Notes: generated by a model from the sequence alone, not told the origin. A stretch of DNA of 64,000 nt from Garcia nutans (GCA_947685225.1 CANTUV010000007.1:10126501-10190500), one strand, 5' to 3'. Positions 15,301-30,300 are shown, counted from the first letter of the stretch. Made by a program: numbers and translations.

Positions 15301-18300
15301 GCTCCTGAATTTATAATCCATGAAAAAGTATTATGGTTAATGGAAGAGTCATTACTTGAGGTTATAAGATTGGATGAACCGACAGTTGAGTTGGTGTTAA
15401 GCTGAGATAAAAGTCGCCTTAAATTTTGAGCATCTTTATTGGATAGATTGTCGCTTGAGGTTGTTACACCATTTGTCGCCTCAATCAAATTTGCTTGAGT
15501 CTTTACTGGACTGCCCTTTTTACCTCAACGATTTTTATTTGGTTTATCATGCAATTTCCAGCAAGTTTCTCTTGTATGGCGTGGTTTCCCATAATAATCA
15601 CATAGTCAAGGGTCATCAGTATGTTCTTGAGGGTATTCATGAACCGATTTGGCAGTTAATCCAATTTTCTCAACTGTTGTTGTACACAACATAACACTTC
15701 TTCTACTTTCTTCTTGCTGTACATATGAATATATTTGGAGTAAGGACGGTAAAGGTTCCTTACCAAGTACTTGGACTCTAATTTGTTCATATTCCAGATT
15801 TAAACATGCAAGAAAATCATAGATATGCTCCTCCTCTAATAATTTCTGAAAATTAACTGCATCTGCAGTGCAGTTAGCTTGAAAATTCTGATAGTAATCA
15901 AGTTCCTGCCACAAACCACTCAACTCTGAAAAATATTCTGAAATAGTCTTCTCTAATTGTTTCGTTCCATGAATTTTATTTCGAAGTTCATATTTTTATG
16001 CAACATTACCCATTTGAGAGTAAGTTTGAGAAGCAGCTTTCCAAATCTTTTTAGCTGTATCAAATAGCAAATATGTTTTTGCAATAATGGGTTGCATGGA
16101 ATTGATGAGCCATGACATAACAAGAGAATTTTATGAATCCCAATGATTAAATAAGGAATCAATTAATCCAGGTTTCTGTTTTTTTTTTCTCCTGTTATCA
16201 ATCCCCTAGCTTTGATAAACAATAGGCAAGACTTTGACCAAGCAAGATAGTTCATCCCATCAAGTTTTATAGGGCTAATTTGTAAAGAGAGATTATTGAT
16301 AATTGGAGGACTAGGTTTTTTATCATCTGCCATTTTATTCCTTTAGCAAATAGGGGCTTGACAATAGTGATCAAAATCAACAGTAAACAAAAAATAACAG
16401 CACCGTTGATATTTATATTCAAGACAAATTGAAAAAAAAAATAACACGGTAGGCAGTTTGGACAGTGAACAACAGACTAGGTTTGAACAGCGACCGATGA
16501 ACAGTAAAGATGAACAATGTTAAAAGTAACTGATGAACAATATTAAATGAACAGTGACCGATGAACAGTGTAAAAAAACAGTGACAAAAATAATATGTTT
16601 TAGGTCGGAAGAGGTTGGATCCGACCGAAGGGTACCTAGTCTAAATCGAGAATGGCCGGAAATGAGATCGGAAGAAGAACTGGTGATAAAAGGTTACCGG
16701 AAGCCGGAGCACGCGCTTCACTCGCCGGCGTGTGAACAGTGACTTCAGTAGCTTTCACCGGCGCGTGAGCTCAGGTATGTCGGCGTTTGGTTATTGGTGT
16801 CCGGTGACAAGTCGAACTTTCCTAGGTCGGTGGTGAGCACTTCTGAACGATGGTTGAGGGTAAACAACTACCTCACCAACAGTGCGTTAACTGTAAACTA
16901 CCTGTGTTTACTGTTACTCCAACACATTCACTGTTCTAACACAGATTTTAGTCTCTGATGCCATGTTAGTTTTAATGCAATTAGAGAGAATAATTCTCAT
17001 TCATTTATATGTCACAAGTACTCCAAATGCAATAGGTTTTTATACACAAAAAAAAGTATAGCTAGCTTTAATTATTTAATCCTACAGCAAACCCACTAAG
17101 CCTTACAGCTAATAGTTCACCCTATGCAATAATTAGATTTTTATACAACTACTAATCACTAGCTATTGTCTGCCAACATATTGAGATCATAAATTCATGG
17201 TGCTTTTGTCAGATTGATGTTGTCCCTGTCTGGAGTGCATGGGGGCATGCTTTGATAAGGATGGAGCATTATGCACAAGCTCGTGTAAAGTTCAAGTATG
17301 TTATATCTATATATGTCTCTATTATAGCTTGGTCAGTAGGTTATGATGTCTCTTTGCCATGCACATTAGGGTGTACTCATTCTTTGCTCCTCATTTGGTT
17401 GTTTCAGGCAAGCTCTTCAATTGCACAAGGGGGATCCAGCACCTGTCATTCTAGAGATCATTAATACAATTGAAGGAGGTCCACCGGTGGATGTGTCAGC
17501 TGTTCGTTCTATGTAAGATGGCATGCAACTTCTCACATAAATACATGCTAAACTAAAAGCACTCTTCCATGCACATACATATTGGCTAGACCTATTACTT
17601 TGCTCCTGAACCATTCACTTTTTGCTATTAAATCGTACAGATTTGTTACATTACATCCATAAACTTTCATATTACATTTTTTGAGGCCTCAAACAAATAT
17701 TTCATTAATTAAATCCTTAAACTTTAAAATTATATTCTATTGAGCCCTCTACCTATTTGTTCTCATTTGCTATTTTCCTTTCTCTTTCATATTTGATTTG
17801 CTCATCTATGGAGCTAGTTTTTGAGATAATTTCTTTCATATTCTTACTTGTTTTCTTTATTTTATAATTGTCATACTTAAGATTAAAAAGGCAGTCCAGT
17901 GTACAAATGCTCCCGCAATGTGCGGGGTCTGGGGAAGGGTCGGACCCATTTGGTCTTTGTTTCTTATATTAGCATGTTGACATGGTTTCTTATATTAGCA
18001 TGTTGACATGGATTGTTATGTAAAGACAATTATTCTAGAGTAGAACATTTTGAATACGAGAGAAATAAAAAGAGCAAGAAAGTGAGAAGCAAATACTTGT
18101 TACAAAACTTTGTAATTTGAGTGAGATGTTCGAGTTCGACAAATGAAATTTACCAATATTGTCTTGCATAATGATATCTACCAACATAATAAATGTTTTT
18201 CAAAATTTAAGTATTGACTTGATAGTTTATTTATAGGATGGCTCAATAAATATTAATTTCGAAGATTAGAACTCAAATGAAAAAATTCATTCTTGGAGGG

Positions 18301-21300
18301 CTAGACAAAGTGAATAATTAGAGGGACAAATTGATTGGTTTAGCCATGCATATTTCTAATGCACGAGAATTGCTCTATAGTGGTTTCAAAGGTTTTATTG
18401 GATATATGATGTTAACTGGAAGTAGGCTTGTTTCTTCTTTCCTTAAATTAGGGATACTGCAAATCCCTGGAATATTTGTTTAAACAATGGCTAGATATTT
18501 CATTAAAAAGAGTCAAAAAAAGCAGGTCTTGATTAAAACTCCATGACACTAGACTATAAAATTAGATATATAAGAAAAGCATTTATCTATTTTCTTCAGA
18601 CACTAAGAACATGAAATGCTGTGGCCATTGTAGCTTTATGTGGTTCCTGTGGTAATAGCACATGCTTTGTCTCAGATTATCAATTTACTTTCGTGGTAGA
18701 ATGGCTTCTTGGTGTAACTTTTCATTTCGTAGACAAATCTGGATATGGCTTATGTATGCGTTTCTTCAACATCCATGCCTTGGTAATGTTGTGTTTTAAT
18801 TTATATTTTTGGGGGGTTTAAAGAGAACTCATATCCTTAGTGGTCTTCACTATTTTGTGTTGGTTGATCATTCTCTCATAAATGTAGCATCATGGTCTGT
18901 GAACAATTTAAATTCTTATGTTCTATAATTTTCCCCATCTTATTCTCCATCAGTTTCGAACTCTTCTATCAGCATCCTTCGTCTGTATCTGGCTGTCGTA
19001 ATAGTGATCCTAATATAATGATAACATGATGCTATGGATGCAAGTTCAGTTTTGTAATGAATGATGATTTACTAACTGGTGAAACAGCATGTTGTTCCTT
19101 GCTATGGATTGTTGGTCCGCCAGTAAGTTTTTTTTTATGTATTCCTGTTCAAATAGCACTCCATTATAATTCGGGTGCCTTATTATACACACAATATTAA
19201 ACTTTCTTAGTATGTAAAAGCAGTTTGCCAGTTCTGATAACTGCAAAAATTGTAGTTCCAAGTGGTATCTATTATTGTACAATCTATATCTAATATATCT
19301 TGGACCTCAGGTATGAACATTTGGCTAGAAGTGCACCAACAATCTTGGATGATTCTCTTTCTGCTGATTCATATCTCAATGTTCTGTACATGCCATCTAC
19401 ATTTCCACGTTCAGAGAGATCCAGGCATTTTCAAGAATCCACGAACAACAATTCGGCGTATAACTCTGTGTATGAAGATGGACCTCGTAGCAATCTAGAC
19501 AGCACTCGTTATGCTGAGTGTGTTACTTATTTGCAAGATGTAAGCCAAACACCTCTTCATGCTGAAGCATATCCCTTGGCTAGTAGTTTTTAATTCAATT
19601 AGCATGTGATGAATTTACTTATTCTTTTTCCACGTGTATTATGCATATGCAAAAGCCTGCAGCCTCACAAATTTCGTATATCCCTGATCTCATAATTTTA
19701 TGTTTATGATCAGAAATTGCTGCATGACTGGACTTGTTTATGGTATATTTTGTACCTGAAAACTAGAATCCGGGATTCTTCATAGTTCTCTCTCTTTTTC
19801 AACTTTGCAGTACGCTCGTCAGCATTTGCTTGGGTTCATGTTCAAGCATGGTCACTATACTGATGCCTGCATGCTGTTCTTTCCTCCCAATTCTATTCCC
19901 TCACCTCCTCAACCTTCATTAATGGGAGTAGTAACTTCTTCTTCATCCCCTCAAAGACCAGATCCTTTAGCCACTGATTATGGGACTATTGATGACTTAT
20001 GTGACCTGTGCATTGGTTACGGTGCAATGTCTGTTCTAGAGGAAGTGATCTCAACAAGAATGGCAGATCAGGACGATGTAGCAGTAAATCAGCACACTGC
20101 TGCAGCCCTTGCCCGTATTTGCAGCTACTGTGAAATTCATAAGCATTTCAGTTATCTATACCAGTTTCAGGTACATGGAACATCTCTTTCCATTTCATTA
20201 TATTACTCATGTGGAGTGGATTTTGAAAGGGTGATCTTTTGCCAAAGATGCATTTCATGTACATAAAAATGTTTAGTTGCTTTTCACTGTAGAGCAGAGG
20301 TCAACTTTTTCAGTGGTCGGATAATCTTACTCTTTAACCTGGTTTTGTCTGGTATATATTTTCTTTTCATGCATGTTTGCTAGAGTCTCTCCCTGATATG
20401 TATGACTGAGCCAAAAAGTATGAAAAACTGAAGGGAAGAGAAATTGAATAAACTGAAGTGAAAATATTGGTTGCTGAATTTATGGACTTGTTATGGTCTT
20501 GAATTTATAAAACCTATGAACTGAACTAAATCAAAGTCATATATAGGTGCATGTGCATTTTAACTAGTTGCAAAAGTTTTTTATAATTTATTAAATTAGA
20601 TTTAAAATGTAAAGTATTAAATATTGAAATATGCTAATAAACTTCGACTGGACATTTCCTCAACTCAACTTAACTCAACAAAACCTTAATCCCAAGTCAA
20701 TTGGGGTCAGCTATATAGATTCTTCTTTTCCACTCAATACGATTTAAGGTTATCTATTCTGATAGATGTAACATCATAAGATCATTTTGGACCACCTTTG
20801 ACCAAGTTAGTTTAGGCCTACCTCTGTCTCTCTTAGCTATATCTACTCTAACTTGTTCGGTTTTTCTAACCGGCGCATTGCTAGGTCTTCATTTCACATG
20901 GCCAAACTATCTCAATCTATGCTTTCTTATCTCATCCTCAATATGTGCTACCCCCACTTTTTCTCTAATGCACTTATTGCGAATTCTATCCATCCTAGTA
21001 TGACCACACATCCATCTTATTTTCTCATTTTCGCAACATGCATTTTACTCATTTGTTGTCTTTTTATTGCCCAACACTCACTACCATACATCATCGTAGG
21101 CCGTATTGCAGTGCGGTAAAATTTTTCTTTTAATTTAATTGGTATCTTTCGATCACATAGAACTCCCGTAGCACCTCTCCACTTTATCCAACCAGCTTTA
21201 ATCCTATGATTTATATCTTCTTCACAACCTCCATCTTCTTGAAGAATAGAGCCAAGGTATTTAAAATAAGTACTATGAGGTTTGCTATTACATCTAAAAT

Positions 21301-24300
21301 AATTTTGCCTCTCTCTATTCTCGCTATTAAATCTACAATGTATATACTCAGTCCTAGTCCTACTTAGCTGAAAACCCTTAGATTCCATAGTGTTTTTCCA
21401 TAACTCCAACTTTTGACTTATCCATGCTTGAGTCTCATCTATTAATACAATATCATCTGCAAACATCATACACCAAGGGATGCCATCTTGTATATGTCTT
21501 GTTAGCTCATCCATGACCAAGGCAAAAAGATAAGGGCTCAAAGTTGAACCTTGGTGTAATCCAATAGAAACGGGAAAATCCTTAGTATTCTCTCCCACGG
21601 TGCGGGCACTGGTGATGGTTCCCTCATACATATCCTTCAAGACTTGGATATATCATATAGATATTCTCCTATGCTCTAGGACTCATCATAAAACTTCTCT
21701 AGGGACTCTATCATACGCCTTTTCGAAGTCAATAAAAACCATATGTAAGTCTTTCTTCATCTCTCTATAGTTTTTCATGAAATCTTTTATAAGAAAAATA
21801 GCTTCCATAGTTGATCGACCAGGCATAAAACCAAACTGATTTGAGGAGATACAAATATCTAACAGCAAACGGTGTTCCACAACTCTCTCCTACAATTTTA
21901 TAGTGTGGCTCATAAGCTTTATACCTCTATGATTTGAGCAATTCTGAATATCTCTTTTATTCTTATAAATAGATATCAAATTACTTTGTCTCCATTCATT
22001 AGGCATTTCCTTTGTACTTAAGATCTTATTGAACAAAGATGTCAACCATGCAACTCTTGTATCTCCCAAACATTTCCAAACCTCAATAGGTATCACATCT
22101 GGTCCACAGGCTTTACCAACTTTCATCATCTTCAAAGCTTCTTTAACTTTTTAAAACCTAATTCGTTTAGTGTATTTTACATTTTTCTCCGGCCTAACGT
22201 CTAAACCCTCAATGTTATCACTATGGTTACCATTAAGAAGTTCCTCAAAATAGTTTCTCTATCGTTCCTTAATATCTTCTTCTTGAACCAGAACCTTATT
22301 CTCTTTATCTTTAATGCACTTAACTTGGTTTAAATCACGACATTTTTTTCCCTTAACTTAGCCAATTTATAGATAGCTTTTTCCCCTTCCTTTGTTCTAA
22401 GTTTCTCATACAAACTCTTTAAAGATTGTGCTCTTGCTTGACTGTTTTTTTTAGCATCTTTTTTCGCTTGTTTGTACTGCTCAAAAGCATCATTGTTATT
22501 ACACTTAGGCAAACTCTTTTACCATTCCCTTTTACTTCTTACCGCTTTTTGCACTTCCTCATTCCACCATCAAGACTCCTTCGAGGGATGTCCACACCTT
22601 TTAGATTCTCCAAGAATCTTTCTAGCTACTCCTTTAATTGTTGTAGACATGCCTATCCACATATCATTTGATAACATACTCACATCTTCCTTCCACTCTT
22701 CAGCTTTGACCAACTCATTCTTGAACAACAATTGTTTTTCACCTTTTAAAGTCCACCACCTAATCTTAAGAATATTGTTCCTCCTTAGCCTACTAGTCAA
22801 CCTCTTAAACTTGATATCCAAAACCACTAACCTATGCTGAGTGGTCAAAGCCTCACTTGGAATAACCTTACAATCCTTGCATCGAGTTCGATTGGCTTTT
22901 TTGTGAGTATGAAGTCAATCTGACTTCTATTTTGCCCACTTTTAAATGTCACTATATGTGATTCCCTTTTTATAAAATATGTGTTTGCCAGAATCAAACC
23001 ATAGGCTAAAGTAAAATCAAGGATACTCTTACCTTCTTCATTTTTAATTCCAAAACCATACCCTCCATGTACCTCCTCAAAACCTACTATGTCTTTTTCT
23101 ACATATCCATTTAAGTCTCCTCCTATAAAAATGTTTTCATCATTCGGAATCCCTTTCATAAGTTCATCCATATCATCCCAAAAATTTTGCCTGCTCTCCC
23201 CATCCAATCCGACTTGAGGTGCATATGCACTAACTATGTTGATGATCTCATTTTGGAGCACAAGTTTAATTGAAATAATCCTATCGCTTACTCTTTTCAC
23301 TGCTACAACTGTCTCCTTTAAGTTCCGATCCAAAATTATGCCTACTCCGTTTTTACTTCTATTTGTACCTGTATACCACACTTTATATCCAGTATTCTCA
23401 ACTTCTTTACTTTTTTCTCCAACTCATTTAGTCTCTTGAATACAAGCAATACTAATTTTCCTTCTCTTCATAGTATCAACAAGTTCTCTCAGTTTACCTG
23501 TAAGAGATCTAATATTCCAAGTTCCTATTCTGATCTTACTCCCTAATTGCTCTTTCTTATACTTCTTCCTATAGAATCTTTTACCATTATCTGAACCTCG
23601 ACTGAACATTTCCTAACATGGCTTAATTAGAGAGTGCTAATTATCCATGTGCCAATTTATTAGAAGTGACTTGTAGCATTTGACAAACTTTTCCCTAAAC
23701 AATTGTTTAGGACAATATATATACATGATAGTAACAATTCCACTAGTAAGGGAGGGAGGGAGGGAGGGAGATTTATTACATGTAACAATGTGTAACATGT
23801 ATATCTGAGTGGGTGTGCTTGTGTGCCTGTACATACTCGAACATGATATTAATGAATGATTTAAAAAAAAATGCCACTAGTAAAGGTTTTATTGATGAAA
23901 TTTAAATTTAGATTAAATATTTTAATTTCAACTCATTAAATAAAAAACTTGAAAACCAACCACTGTAAAACGGATAAACACTAATCAGAAGTAACAGTTA
24001 AGTTAAAATGCTCATCAGTTTGATTAACTAGACTATGATCACTCCTAATGATAAGCCAGCATTTTGCCATTATTTTGGATGAAATTTGTGTTTTATTAGC
24101 TTGAATGAACAAAGATAGAGCTGAAATATTTGAAGAAAGGGTATATGGTGTAGGTAAAAAATTGAAAAGCTCTAGAAAGGCTTTGGTTCCCTTAACTGGT
24201 GAACATTGTTTTCAAATGTTCACTTTCACAGTGAAGAGAAATATCTGTATTATTTATTACTCTTATTTCTTTTGGATCCTTTTTTTTGCACCAACGTTGA

Positions 24301-27300
24301 GTTGATGCTTCTCAATATGCAATTATCGACATCATATTATTGGGCATATTACCAATGATGAAGAAAATTATAGTACATACAAAGATGGAGTTGAGAATTT
24401 ATTTGGATGGCTGGAAAAAGATATAATTCCTCAAAATGCTTACGAGCTCTCTTTTTGCTGAATTATCCATTTGTACATTAGTTGATTGATAAACTCAGGA
24501 AATTGAAGCTACTACCCTGTTAAGGTGTTGGAATACTTCAAGGTATTCCAGATTTATAGTTGATCATCTAATCATAGTTCATCATCTTCAGACTGTGTGA
24601 TTGAAATTATGGAATCCATGGTTTATGTAAATTTATTTCATTCAGGTAATCAAGAAGGACCATGTTGCTGCTGGACTCTGCTGTATCCAATTATTTATGA
24701 ATTCTTCTTCGCAAGAGGAAGCTGCTATACACTTGGAACATGCAAAGGTTACTGATTTATTATAGTGCTGTATCCTTTTTTGTTCATGTGCAGATTTGTG
24801 AATGCTTTGTGTTTTTGCTATGCACTTTTGTGGTTCTATGAATTGTTTGGAAGATAAAAATTATTGAGAAGTTGTGGCAAACTTGGAAAGTTAAAAAAGG
24901 CTTTCTCCTAAAAAGAGCATAAAAGTAAATAAAGGGTGAATATTTATTAAAGTGAAACAGTTCCCACATCCTTCTCGGTATTTACTGAATGACTCTTCCA
25001 AACAATATAAAGTTAACTATATGATGGGGTTGAGGGAAAGAAACTGCCCTATCCTAGAGTAATTAGATAGGTGAATATTAATCTTTAGATGTTGCATTTC
25101 TCTTTATCTAGACGCACTAAACCACCTCAAACATAGCATTTGAAAAAACAAATTTATGTGTTGCTTGCCTTTTCCTCAGAAAACTCCTGATTCTTTTCAA
25201 CAAATGCTCCATTTAGAGATTTTATAGCCTGTTCCAAATGCTCTACTTAACGAACCAAAAGGACAGATTCCAAATTGTGATATTTCTAGCCTGTTCCATA
25301 TACTCTATTTAACAACTAAAAGGATAGATTTATGAAACTCAATGCTTTAATCTTATCACAAACTTAATAGAAGAAAGACAACACTAGAAGTACATGGATT
25401 GCTTTCCCATTAAAGGTAACTCTCAAATGTGGTCACAAGGGAAAGAAATTAGGAACAGTTCTCCCCAAAAGATATATAAGTATATAACTATGTTTTATAA
25501 AATTTGGAAAACGTCCCCAGAAAATGTTTATACATTTGATGCTTACATTTGATGCTTACATTCGTATATATAAGACCAATGTGGAGTTAGCTCTTAGCAT
25601 AGAGATTCTAGTACCAAATACAGCGAATATGTGTTTGTAACTCTAGATATTTCATAAATATTGGACAATGCTTTTCTTCTTTTCTAGGACTAATGACTAA
25701 GCCAATAAGCACATAATCTTTATCTAAGTTGTACTTGAATAAACCTTTCATGAATTATAGGCTTCACTTTTTCAGTTCAAGTACTTCATCTAGACATAAA
25801 TGAGTATATACTCCTGAAGAAATAACTGTCTAAGCTACATGTGACATCAAGGGGAGTGCTTGAATAAATTGGTGTGCCAGCTGATGATGAGTGCTAGTCA
25901 TTGCCACATACTGTTTTAATCTGCACATTCAAGATAGTTTTCTCCATTTTCAGTAGAAAGTAGCTGTTCATATTTTTACTTATCTTTTGTGTTCAGTTGC
26001 ATTTTGATGAAGGATTATCAGCTCGGCATAAAGGTGGAGACTCAACGAAGCTTGTCACTAAGGGCGTAAGAGGGAAAAGTGCCTCTGAGAAGCTCACTGA
26101 GGAAGGACTTGTAAAGTTCTCTGCTCGGGTTACAATCCAGGTAAGGATGTCCCCTTTCTGCAGAGGAAACACATTATCTTTGTTGCAAGTTCAAAATTCA
26201 AGTAAATGAGTTTGGTTCAGTTGTTACCCATCCTTCAATGTAAGACTTAAACCTAACATGTACCCTGATCTTAATCTTTAACAGAAGCACGGGTTGACTT
26301 AGAGTGACTTGAGTGTGCATGTGTATATTCTCTAAATCTTAAGAAGCTTACTTAGACATGTTTGTCTTCTTGTCTTACAAGATATAATTCTCATATGGTA
26401 TAGGCACACTTCTCATGGAGTTTGTCAACAGCATTATTAGTTCAGTGCCTCCCAAAATAGTACCAATTATAAAAAATTGGAGCTATAAAGCTTTTGCCCC
26501 ATGTGTAAAATATGGCTTTTAACTTCTGACCGTTGAAGCAAAGATCTAAATTACTAGGATGTACTGGTGGAGAATAAAATTACACAGCCATTTCAATTGC
26601 ATCCACTTCTGTTATTCATGCATAACCATCTTGCTGATATTATCTGCTTAAAAGTTCTCATTATTTCTAAAATGACTCCGTCGTATAAAAATATGATAAA
26701 TGATTAAGGAATCCTTTAAATCAATATTTAATTTTTAATTTGGTTGTTTTTTCATGGTAAGTAATTTTAATAAGTGACCCACACAAATCAAGCCTTTGAA
26801 TTATAGTGGTGGATATCTTCTATTATATGTATTTTGTTAGAACCAAGTTGTGAAACATCCAAGCAATTCAAGTTGCTTTCATTCTAAATAAATTATTAAT
26901 GTTTGCTTCTTTTCACTACTCCAATGGATTTTATTTGTAGCTGGAAGTTGTGAAATCTTCAAATGATCCAGATGGGCCACAGTGGAAATACTCACTATTT
27001 GGAAATCCAAATGATCCAGAAACCTTCAGGTTAAAACTTCCTTTACTGGGGTTTAATTCGATTTGTATGACCATTCTATACAGAAACATATGTTTAAGAA
27101 ATGTAGCAAACTATCTTTGACTCGGAGCCATTATTTATATATATATCTTCTTATTAATTTTAATCCTATTTCATCTAGGATTCTTATCCTATTTCTCATA
27201 GGATGCTTATTTGTTTAATCCTATGTTTTTTAGTATTTTCATTTGTTCAATTCTATTCCCTTTTGGATTCATTTTTGTTTATACCTAGAAATATATCCCT

Positions 27301-30300
27301 TTATAAGTTTTGTATTCATTCATAACTCACTCGATAAATTTCTTTAGAAGTTTTCATTCATAACTCGATAAATTTCTTTAGAAGTTTTCTTCTCTCAAAC
27401 ACTTGTGTACGTGAGGTTATTAGCTTACATTGCGTCATGTGGTATTAGAGTTTAAGGATGGCTACCGATGGTGATGGTTCTCGTGATGTAATTGGGGAAC
27501 TAGAGTCCTCAACACAAGGGATGAAGCGTTGCAAAACTTGGAGCAATGTCTAGAGCAAAGGATGGACAACAAATTAGAGTGTATGAAAAGATGTGTCAAA
27601 GAAAATGTTGGCTGTTTGAAGGTTCTAGGAATTAATGAGAATAGGAAAAGGATGTAGAATAGAAGACCAAGAGATGGTTTAGCTCATAGCAACCTTGTCA
27701 ACCGACCAATTCCTATAGGCAAACAACATATCTATGATAAAATTCGGAAGAAGATTATGAACTTCAAGACTATTCTAGTTTTTGAAGACAAGATAATTAT
27801 GAAAGAAGAGATATGTATGAGTTTGATGAACATGAAGATAAAGAGTATAGGCTGAGGGTTGACATTCCTAACTTTAATTGGTATCTTAACATTGGAGACT
27901 TTTAGATGAGATAGTTGATGTGGAGAGGTTCTTTGATTATATGGAAACAACACCAGAACGAAATGTTAAATTGATAGCTTGTCGATTGAAAAGTGGAGCT
28001 TCCACGTGGTGGGATAGAGTGCAATATAGGAGGGAGAGAGAAGGAAAAGGATCTATTCGTACATGGTATAGAGTGAAATATCTATTGCAAAAGGAATTCT
28101 TGCCTCTTGACTATGAGTAGATTCTTTTCCAACAATTTCAAAGATGTTAGCAAGTAGATATAGTGTTGGCAAGTAGATATATAATGTCGAATTCATGAGG
28201 TTAGTGAAAAGAAATAACCTTCATGAATCTGAAGGACAAGTAGCAAGGTATGTAGAAGGGTTGAAGCCTGCAATCCAAAACCAAATTAGTGTTTAGGTAT
28301 TGCGCACCTTATCCGAGGCTAAAAATATGGCTATGAAAGTCAAATTGATGCAACAAGAGAGAGGAAGAAGGAATTTTGATTCCTTTAAGGCTTTGGGACC
28401 AATTTAAAGAGGCGAAATTGATCAAGAGTATGGAGGGTGCAACGAAAAGAGTAGCAACAATCACTTTAACGAAGAGCAGCCACGGGATTGCACGCTGATA
28501 GGAAAGAGATCAATGAATGAGACTAAAGAAAAGTCACAAAAACATAACAATCCCTATGCTAGGCCTATCATTGGAAAGTGTCTTAAATATAATCAACAAG
28601 TTCATCGCTCTAGCCTCTAGTGATTGCCGTTCGAGGAAGACAATGAATATAGTTGCAAGGGAAGAAGAGGAAGAATTTGAGGTTTGTTGTGAAGCCAAAG
28701 GAGATAAGGAAGAATATGATGATGACTTTGATGATGGTCAAAATTACATTGTGAGAGGATTGATGCTAGCTCTGAAGTAAGAGGACCAGACTTAATGACG
28801 TCTATTGTTTTGAATCAGATGTGCTATTAATAATGTAAGAGGTTTGTTGTGAAGCCAAAGGAGATAAGGAAGAATATGATGATGACTTTGATGATGGTCA
28901 AAATTACATTGTGAGGATATTGATGCTAGCTCTGAAGTAAGAGGACCATACTTAATGACGTCTATTGTTTCGAATCAGATGTGCTATTAACAACAAAGTG
29001 TTTTGGTGTTGTTGATAGTGGCAGCGGTGAAAACATTGTTGGCAAAGAGATTGTGATGAGTTTGGTCCTATCAACAAAAAAAGCAACCCAATCCATACGC
29101 TTTGGGGTGGATCATGACAATAGACGATGTAGTTGAGTTAAACTAAAGATGCAAAATGTCATTTTCTATTGGCAAATACAAAGATGAAATCTATTGTGAT
29201 GTGATAGATATGAAAGTTTGCCATCAATTGTTTGGAAGACCATGGTAGTATGATGTTGATGCTTACCACTCCAAAAGAATGAAGACATGTAGTCTTGAGA
29301 GGAAGGGGTGGAGTATACTTTGTTTCCATTAAAAAATAAAAAGGGCCAAAGAAATGAAAAGACATTCTTGACTATCACAAGGGAGTTTAAAGTGGAATTT
29401 AAAAAAAAAAGGTGAGTGCACACCTTATTTGTAAAGCAAGTTCTTGAGGGAGAACCAAAACTACTAGTGGAGGAGCCTCCAGAATTAGTTTGGCCTACAT
29501 CAACATGCCCAATATTCTACCTCCCGTGCATGACATTCATCATTTTGATCTAATCCCATGATTAAGTTATTCCAAACTTTCTACACTGTCGAATGAGCCC
29601 AAGAGAAAGCGGACTACTCAAGAAGGTAGAGTAGTTATTGAAAAAGCGACATAATTTAGGAGAGTACAAGTCCATGTTTTGTGTCCGCTATACTTACCCC
29701 GAAAAATGACGAAAGCTGGAGAATGTGTGTGGATAACATCGCTATAAACAAAATCACAGTAGGTTACAAATTTCCAATTCCAAGATTGGATGACATGTTG
29801 GACAAATTACATGATGCAAGATTGTTTACCAAAATTGATTTAAAGAATGGGTACCATCAAATCTATACAAGGTTAGGAGATAAATGAGAGACAACCTTCA
29901 AAACAAAAGATGAGCTTTATGAATGACCAGTTATGCCTTTTGGATTATCAAATGCACTTTGCAAATTTATGAGATTGATGAATATGGTATTAAAACCTTT
30001 CATTGGATCTTTTATGGTTGTTTATTTTGATGATATCTTGATTTATAGTAAATCCGAGAAGGATCATTTATTGCACTTGAGAGAGGTACTAACATCCTTG
30101 TAGAAAAATAAGCTTTATATCAATTTCAAGAAATATAGCTTTACAACAGGTAAACTACTATTCTTGAGATATGTTGTGAGTGCTCAAGGCATATAGATAG
30201 ATGATGCAAATGTTAAAGCAGTAAGAGAGTGGTCGAGTTCAACTAATATTTCTGAGAGTGGAAGCTTTCATAGATTGGCCTCTTTGTACTGGCGTTTCAT

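Larger units (their letters stand above)
11901..17178 (-). mobile_element. Ty1/copia LTR retrotransposon in intron 17, antisense to host gene
   Basis: A 5,278-bp element bounded by TGTTAG...CCAACA long terminal repeats and by a perfect 5-bp target duplication TATTG (11,896-11,900 and 17,179-17,183). On the minus strand the order is 5' LTR, primer binding site TGGCATCAGAGAC (initiator-Met tRNA type), gag, protease, integrase, reverse transcriptase, RNase H, purine tract, 3' LTR. Protease and integrase ahead of RT defines copia. The gag-pol frame is broken many times, so the copy is dead. It fills almost all of the intron between the exons ending at 11,851 and starting at 17,213. Confidence 0.95.

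Noticed and set aside
22426..22840. Plus-strand open frames inside the LINE
   Set aside because: They are reverse-strand shadows of the LINE ORF, Ser/Phe/Leu-rich as expected for the complement of Lys/Glu-rich coding DNA.
29159..29423. Minus-strand frames within the gypsy element
   Set aside because: They are complementary to decayed gag-pol and have no independent evidence.
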